Below, in pieces: positions 40,601 to 49,600 of a stretch of DNA of 64,000 bases. A model generated the notes under the pieces. The model searched no databases and was not told where the DNA came from. It was given only the letters and a program-made list of their open reading frames with translations. The stretch's first letter is position 1; each line of letters starts with the position of its first letter. A program made the position numbers and the translations under genes. Source of the DNA: Anodontia alba (lineage: Eukaryota > Mollusca > Bivalvia > Lucinida > Lucinidae); contig OZ024824.1 of the NCBI GenBank assembly GCA_964016985.1, positions 122,694,839-122,758,838 of the forward strand. The letters are read 5' to 3'.

Positions 40601-43600
40601 AGGAAAATCAGACATTTTCACAGTTTGGGTGAATATCATCGTAAATAACCAACATGAAGACTACATTCCATGCTCTTGTTATTGAAAACTGGACCACCAT
40701 TTCTCGGCCGTACATTACATTGGCCTTTGGTTTGCTATACTACACCACAGCAGTTTAAATCACCAAACAACCCTCCAGAGTCATTCTATAAGTTCGCCAC
40801 AGATGTCATCCAGCAGTAAATCAGTACTCTCGATCTGATTGGCTGATGGTTTTGTCTTTAACCCTTGTCCTGCTGAATAAATTAGGATGCCACGCCCACT
40901 TCCAATTTTGAGCCAATCAGATCACTTGATGCAGATTGTTGATATAAATTCACATACTTAATGGCAAACAGCGCAGATCCAGGTCAGTTGGCTTCTTCAG
41001 AAGCCAACTGATCTAGATCTACACTGTTTGCAAAGGCAGGGTATATCCGGGTTCAGCAGGACAAGGGTTAAAACAAAGTGACAGGTTTCAACCAGTAAGA
41101 TCACAAATGCAAAGTATCCTGTATTTGCATAAACAAAAAAATGATTCTGTTAATGAAATGATCAAAACACTTTTAAAATTTTAATATGGAAATAAAACAA
41201 AAGCAAAGTACGAACTTACATTAACCAGTCAAAATGACAATCAAAGCAATCATTATAACACATTTTTATTTTATTTTTTGGAGAAACAAAAACACACACA
41301 AAAAGAATATGCGTGAGTTTTTTCTTTTTCGGTGTGAATCATGCCCAATTATGCATGAATGGGAACACTGGGGAAAGATGATTCTGTTAAGTACCAGCAG
41401 GGAAAGAAGACCATGTTGCATATGAACAGGGAAAAAAGACCCTGTTGAGCTTGTATTGTCTGGCCTTGTAAAGATAGATAGGATTTGTGACACAGGTGGG
41501 AGTTACAATAAGCAGTTGAAATACTTCTTTTCCATCATTTCTTTACTTATTCAATAAAGATGAATGCGTAGCAAGACCCTGCATTCTGGGGAAGATACAT
41601 ACATTCTGAAAAGAATGACTTTTGAGAGCAATGCACACACACACAAAGACAAAAATAGCTGAGTCTAAAACTAACAATATATGATTGAAGTAGCTAAAAG
41701 CTTAAGTTACAATTAATATTTTTTTCTGCGAAGGTTATCATTCATGAGAGAACAGTGTCAAAAATGTTTTTCCCCCACCACCTTCCTGAAAAGAGGTTTA
41801 CTCTAAAATGAAAGAATTCTTTATTTTTGGAGTAGAACTCTTTTTCAGAAGGGGCTTGGTATGCATGAAGCAAACAGATCACAAAAGTTGTCTCCCATGT
41901 AAAAAAATACCAGAAAATCTACCAAGTATATCTAGTCCCCTTAAAAATCCTGCTTCTACTTTATTGTTTGATTATCATAGTTTCTGAGCTATCATATCAA
42001 CAGATAAATGTCTGTGCAGCTGTAATGGGTCCTTTTACACCAGATACAGGTCATTTGAAAAATAGCCAGTACCAAATATGGATGCATTTTTACTGGTGCA
42101 TTCCAGCTTTTCCAGTAACACTAAGACTGCAACATCATGTCATCTTTAAGATAAACTGGCCTGAATTGTAGCAGGCTTAGAGCCTTATATCAGCAGTGTA
42201 TTTGCATAAATGCCCAAATGTAATTAATAACAAGAGGCCCATGAACCAGGATTCACTCACCTGAGTAAAACAGCCATTGCATATCTGCAGATGCCATGTA
42301 ACACTCTTCCAGTAATGCCACAGCTGTTAGAACACAAAGGTCAAAGGTCATCCTAGGATCATCATTTGAACAAACTTGGTAGACCTGGAGTCTGTGATGA
42401 TATATATATCAAGATTCAGCATCAAAGCTTTCTTGGTTCCCCATACTACCGTAAAAATTCTAATTAACGCCCATGCTCTAATAAACGCCCATCCCCCCAA
42501 TTTCAACTAAAAAAATGGCGGATTTTTGGTCCATTTCCGAGAAAGTTGGTGCCTCTATTAAACGCCCATTACAGACAAATGTGGGACAAAAGGCAAAAAT
42601 CCTACCTTATGAGGTCAGTTTGCGTACCTGTTTTTTTATCACAGAACGAACGTGAACCTTTTTCTCTCTTAGCCCAAATAAACGGTATGTGCATGGAATT
42701 TCAAGCCCACCACCTTGTACAAATGTTCCTTCTTCTGCTGATCGTGGTTCCCCGGTTATAACACACTCAATGTCCACAATATTTCCGTCCTGGAATAACT
42801 GTGTCAGAGGCTGACATAGACCTTCCGGAATATGACCAACGGTAATGTTCCCTTTTTTCACAATAATGGCGCTGTCACTATGTTCATTCTCAGGCTCCAA
42901 ATTACACACAAGTTCTGTGCCCGATGGGTAAGATACCCTATACACGTGATATCCTTTGATAACAGACTTCACTGAAACGAGCATGCACACAGCCATGTTA
43001 GATTTCTTTTGAAGCGAGGCCGCAATGAGATCAAAAGATAGCGCCAAACTATTTCCGGTCATACGAGGGGCGATCAATAATTATTGTACCTCAAAACTTA
43101 AAGGAAAAAAAAACAAAAAAAACCAGACTCGTCATTCCAATTCCTGGTGACAATAAAACCTAAGAGAAATGATTGACGCTTTTTATAGCGACTATAACAG
43201 GGACTGACCAAAATTAAATGAAAACAACAGCGGCACTTTCGTACTTCCTGAATAATTCATTGACCATAAAATTGTTGAGTAATCCTTGCAATCAACGAGT
43301 ACAATTAAATGGAATTTGGCACCAATGGGGAGGATGAGCAAACAGACGACTCGTATGCCACAGACAATGAGTGATTAATGAAGAAAAAAGAGAGAAAACC
43401 CGATGACATTTTCTGTGACTCTTTTATTTCTAAGCCCTACTCATGCAATTCTATTGATTTGTTTCCATTTGCGTTTCCAGTTTTTAAAAGCCGAAAAACA
43501 TGATGGACGATAAGTAAACATAAACAAAGAGTTTAAATAGTGTCTGGTGCCCTTTGTGATGCGCGGTATTTGATACTGTAAAACGTCTTGTCCTTCTGTT

Positions 43601-46600
43601 GAGACATATTTCTACCTTCATGTCTCTGCTCTAAACGTAGATTGCAGGTGATCCGGAGAACGTTCGCCCAGAATTTATGTTTTTGAGCAGAAATAAGAAA
43701 AAAAAATAATGCCGTCCAATGCATTTCTAACCTTCTCACATAAAAGTGGGATTATCGGGAGCGTTTGCACCCTGTAATTTCAACATGAGCATCAGCTACC
43801 TATTTATAAGGTTGATAAAAAGAAAACAGAACATGTTAAATCGTAGCGTTTTATTTCAAAGCCATGAACATATTTATCATGATCAATGTGAGTATATACA
43901 TCGTTTTAAGTGTTAACAATTGATTATAATCCATGATACCCGGTATACTATGACGTCATTCAATAATAGGTAGTTCTACCGGACACGGAGGAACTTGAGA
44001 CACGGAGGTCGTAATACTAGTCCTCGTTGAGAAGATGGCGGTGCACTTCCGAGAAAATATGGTCTCTTGCTATTCCCATGAAACTGCAGCCTCCAATAAG
44101 CGCCCATCCCCTTCTCTCAGACTGGCCATGATTCTAATAAACGCCCAGGGCGTTAATTAGAATTTTTACGGTATATTGTTTTATTTTATAACAGCAGAAT
44201 GTTATTTTATAATTGTCAGCTGCAGCAGAATTAATCCAAATGAATTGTTTCTTTTTCTATAGAAACTGAGAACACACTGGGCTGGTATCAAAGAACATGT
44301 ATCAACGTTTGATGAACTAGATATGGCCACAACAACGTTAAGAGTAAGGTTGCCAGATGAACCTAAACCAGACACTCCACAGCCAAATATTCTAGAACCA
44401 TCAGAGGTATGTGTCATTGATCATAGGTCTAGATAAGAGAGGCAAATAGTTTTCTTATTTCTCGATGAAAAACATCGGTGAGGCACTTCTAATGAGTACC
44501 CTCAACATATGTTTTTGTCAAGAAATAAGAAAAATATAGATACTTTTTGGTTGAAAAAAGCACCTTATCAAGAGCTATGTTTGATGGTAATTTTGGTTAT
44601 GATATGCACTCCTTTCCCCCCCAGTGTGGACATCTATGTCTGTGGCAGTTTCATATCTGCACAATATCTCTAAGACCAGATTCTTTTCAAATGCAGAGCT
44701 GTAACACAGAGGCATGCCTGAGAGTTGATTAGGTTTAGTCTCCCCTGACTTCAGTTTCAAGACCAATGTGGGTAAGGTGGCTTCATTTATATAGTACACT
44801 ATAACCTCTTTATAACACGATTCGTTATAATACAGTTTTGGATATAACAGGGTTCAAAGATGGATCCCAAAAATGTATAGATTATATTGAAAAATGACCA
44901 TAAATGGTCATTTTTCAATATAATCTATACATTTTTGTTTGGATAGAACACGGTTGTTTTAACTAACACGGTTTATGCTATGGACCCCTACAATAGTGTT
45001 ATAAAGAGGTTGTGGTGTATTCTCTATAAACATTTTTTTGTTTGGGAACAATAAGTTTTTAGCAGCAGGGCTTTTGCACCAAATGAATTTTTTCCGTCCA
45101 CAGACGGAATGATGCACACATTCTGCAAAAATAGCCAGGCATTAAAGCAATATATGGCTGTTTGCTTACATTTCACAATAAGTGAACTATTTTCTTTTAT
45201 TTATGTTCTCTCATGGTGGATTAATATTTGAGCCAGCGCAGGACAAAACCTATAGTAAGACCAGTGTGATCAGCAAAGACCCAGATCAGCCTTTACATCT
45301 GCCCAGTATTGCAAGGCTTCTCATGTATCCCTCTTTGGATAGCCCGGAAGCTGTAGAAGGCACATGAGATCAGCGAAGACTCCAATCAGACTGTGTGTAT
45401 GAGCAGGCTGATCTGAGTCTCCACTAGTTGCACTTCTTACTGTCTTATTTTAGGTTTTGTCTTGCACCGATTCATTTGGTAAAATAACATCTGTTTCAGA
45501 TTGGTCATCACAGACTGAAACTTGTCTCAGATAAAATTGTGTCTGAGGGCGAACTAAGGAAGAAACTGGGACAGCTGTTGTATTTGAAAAACCTAGAAAA
45601 GGTTAGAGAAATTAATTGCTCTTAAATTGCTGTAGTTACATAAGAGAATTGTAGTGAAGGGATATGAAGTATTCTGTCTAGACAATACACAGGTTGCATT
45701 AAACTGAAGAAATAGTTCCAATATTCCAGACAAAAAAAAAAATACTGATATTTTTCTTATTTCTAAATATGATGATTACGAGGGTCGTGCAAAAAGTTCT
45801 GTCACTAATAGGCATCCTTAGTTTTATCCCAGGTATATTTTAAAATGCTTCACTGCACTTGAATGGTGTGTTGAATAGCTAACGATACCCGTTTATTTCG
45901 TGCAAATTGCTTTCCAACTGACTGAGTTATTTCCAATTGAAACAGATGCAGCCATATACACTGACCAATTTACTTGTTACATTGGAACATGGACCAGAAC
46001 ACTGAAATTCGTAGCTTTATTAAATGCCGCATTAGGCTTAATATAGATTCAAAGCAGATATTTAATGAATTGTGTGGTATATATGGACCCCAGACCATTT
46101 CAATGCGCACAGTTTTTAGGTTATTAAAGCTTTTAAAGCTGGGAAATTTTCTGTTGAAGATGATACCTGTCCTGGAAGGCCTAAAATCTCTGTTACCAAG
46201 GCTAATATCGCTGCTGTAAAGATTGTGATCGAACAGGATGCGCGATTGTCTGTCAAAGATAAAGCTAGTTGTACTGGCATATCAGAAGGCAGTGTGCAAA
46301 CAATTCTGAAAAAGCGGTTGGACCTGAGAAAGGTTTGCGCTAGGTGGGTACCTCATTTGCTCACTGAGGAGCAAAAGACACAACGCCTTAAATGTGCCCG
46401 GGAACTTTTGAAAACATACAAAGGCTGTAATAGTCGGGTTATTTCTAACTTGCTAACAGGTGATGAAACCTGGGTGCACATGTTTAAGCCACAAAGAAGG
46501 GCTGATAATAAGCAATGGAAGCGAAAAGATAAAAAAACGCCCATGTATTGCAAGAGAACCATAAGTTCGAAAAAGATGTTGTACGCAATTTTCTTTAATT

Positions 46601-49600
46601 CAAGTGGGCCTGTCATTCAAGTGCCTTGTCCATGTGGTCATACAGTCACTGGCCGATTCTACAAGAATTCTGTACTGAAGAAAGTGAAAGAGTTTTACAA
46701 TAAGAAATGACCAAGCAAAGGATGGTCAGGAGTCCACCTTTTACATGACAACGCCTCCTCTCATAAGTGTGAGGTTGTTAAGTCTTTTTTGGCTTCTGAA
46801 AAGGTGAAAGTTTTAAACCATCCATCTTATTTACCTGGCCTGAGTCCCTATGACTTCTTTTTATTTCCAAGGCTTGAGAAAATGCTTTCTGGAAATAAGT
46901 ATACCTCTAGAAGTTCTCTTGGCAGCGTTATTTATCAGTGTATCCAACAGATACCAAAAGAAGACTATTTATCTGTTTTTTGCAACTGAGTAAAAGAGTT
47001 ACAAAAATATGTTTCAATAAAGGTGGAATACTTTGAAGGTTTGTAATAAAAACATGTTTGATAAAACGTAGCACTGAAGTAATCCGAACCCATTGACAAA
47101 ACTTTTTGCAGGACCCTTGTAATGCCATGTAGGGTCAATGAAGGTCCAGATCAGCCCAAATTCTGTTGAATAAATCTATTTATTACATTTTCAGCAGTGA
47201 TTTACTGAGATTTCTCGGTGAATTATAATCGATAATTCAACAAGTGAATTATTTCATTTCGAACATTTTGACGTCACAATTGCAAGAGGACGTTGCTGAC
47301 ATTGTTGGTAACAATAACAACAGTTGCATTTCGCGGAAAATTTGATAAAATCATGGAGATCAGACTGCAATTTTCACGTCCAGTTGGCGTTTTTGAGGAA
47401 AGACCTGCAACGCAAATATAAAGTATGATTTTCTTGATAATTCAGTTCAACTTTCATGACATTGTTGTGTCTGTATTTCAAACACAGGATAATTTTTGCA
47501 TTAAAGTGAAAACAAGATGGCGACCGATTTTCAAACTAAACCACACCTCCTGAAATGCATGCACTGGCTGGAACTATTTTGGTAGAAAATCATAATGGCT
47601 GAATGTGAAAATTCAAAGGTAAAACATGACTGAAAATGTAATAAACAGTTTATTTGTTTGTTTTAATCGATTACGGAGAAATAATTCACACGTGTTCTAA
47701 GGCTTTCATGTAAAAAACTTGTTCGCTTCGCTTGCTCGTTTTTTACGCGCAAGCCTTAGAACACTAGTGAATTATTTCTCCTTAATCGATCAAAACAAAC
47801 AAACTCTATAAACTAAGAATGCTCTGATCAGATTACATAGATTTGCAGGTTGATCTGGGGCTTTGGTGTTTGCATATGGCATAAGAGCCCTTTACTTGCA
47901 TTCCACATCATAATTTGTGGCATTGATAGTTTAACCAAATCCACAATATTATCCATAGCTCCGTGACCGGGAGGTTGCGGGTTCGATCCCCGGCCGGGTC
48001 ATACCAAAGACTTTAAAAATGGTACTAGCTGCTCTTTCGCTTGGCGCTCAGCATTAAGAAAGTAGAGCTAGAACTGGTCAGCTCAGTGTCAGTATAATGT
48101 GACTGGGTGGAATATCATGTCAAGTGTCTGGGGCGTGATATTTCAGTGAGGCAGCACTCTAAAAGTGAGCATTGAGCTCCACATCCAGACACCGTCGCGA
48201 TATGACTGAAAAAGGTTGAAAGCGACGTTAAGCCCAAATCAAACAAACAAATATCCATAGCTCCAGATAATAGGGGAAAGCCACATAATATTTTTCTTAT
48301 TTCTCCATGAAAACATATGTTGTGGGTACTCATTAGAAGCGCCTTGGCAAGGCGCTTCTAATGAGAACCCACAACATATGTTTTCATGGAGAAATAAGAA
48401 AAATATCAATACATGTACTTATCGGTTGAAAATAGCATCTTATCTGGAACTGTGGTTTGCTGTTTGCAAGAGTTAAATATTCAGAAGAATCTAAATACAT
48501 GTACACTGCTTTTACAGTCTCAAGTTCTTGACATATCATAATTATCTAATTATTCAGGTATCTAAAGGATATGGATACATTTTCATGGAGGATGGGGTGG
48601 GCAACTGCCAGATAAAAAGAAAAAAATTTACTCCCATTGGGCTTTGTGTGTAAGAATTGCTTTTCTGAGTCACACAACTTGTCTGGAAAATCTATTAACC
48701 TCTTAGCACTAGGTCTATCATGTTAAAATGTGTAAACGGGAGCATCTCTTGTCTGTGTAGTAAAAGTTAACAAAATTGACTGGCCATTAATGTGTGAATT
48801 CATGACTAAACACAAGATCAAATAATAATGTCATTAAAGTTTTACATAATAATAATCATGACTTCCTTTGATCTTGCACTCTTCACCATCATGGCTGAAA
48901 AAAAATATCTGATCCCCAGTTCGGCATTATTTTAATGTTGTTGACAATCACCTTGACAGCAAGAAGGCAAAGTGCATCTCAGTGGGAGACAACTCTGAAA
49001 GAAAAGAAATTTCTCCTAACTAGCCTTCATTTTTGAAAGAATTCAAGTACCATATTTATCCTTAGTATTGGGACTCGTATCTACTTACCAAACATGTCCT
49101 AAAATTTTAAATAGTCCATTTTACTATCTCTTGATGTGTCTAAAATATTGTATGTATGGCAAACATTGTAGACCCTGATCACATGTCACATTCTGCAGCA
49201 ACTGATTAGGGTTTTTACTGTTTGCTCAGACTAGAGTTATTACGGCATACAAAAAATACACTACAACCTCTTTATAACACAGTTTGTTATAACTTGGCTT
49301 TGGATATAACACGGTTCAAAGATGGATCCCAAAAATGTATAGATTATATTGAAAAATGACCATAAATGGTCATTTTTCAATATAATCTATACATTTTTGT
49401 TTGGATATAACACAGTTGTTTAACTAACATGGCTTATGCTATGGACCCCAACAATAGTGTTTTAAAGACGTTGTGGTGTACGCACAAGCTGATCATGACT
49501 GAAACATGCTGCATATACAAATAACATTCTTCATGCTTGTAACATGGTAGTTTAGTTGTTATTTTTGTCTCAGTCTCAGATGGAGGGTCCAGGAGGAGAG

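Noticed and set aside
46353..46616. Minus-strand open frame inside the mariner
   Set aside because: Antisense shadow of the transposase.
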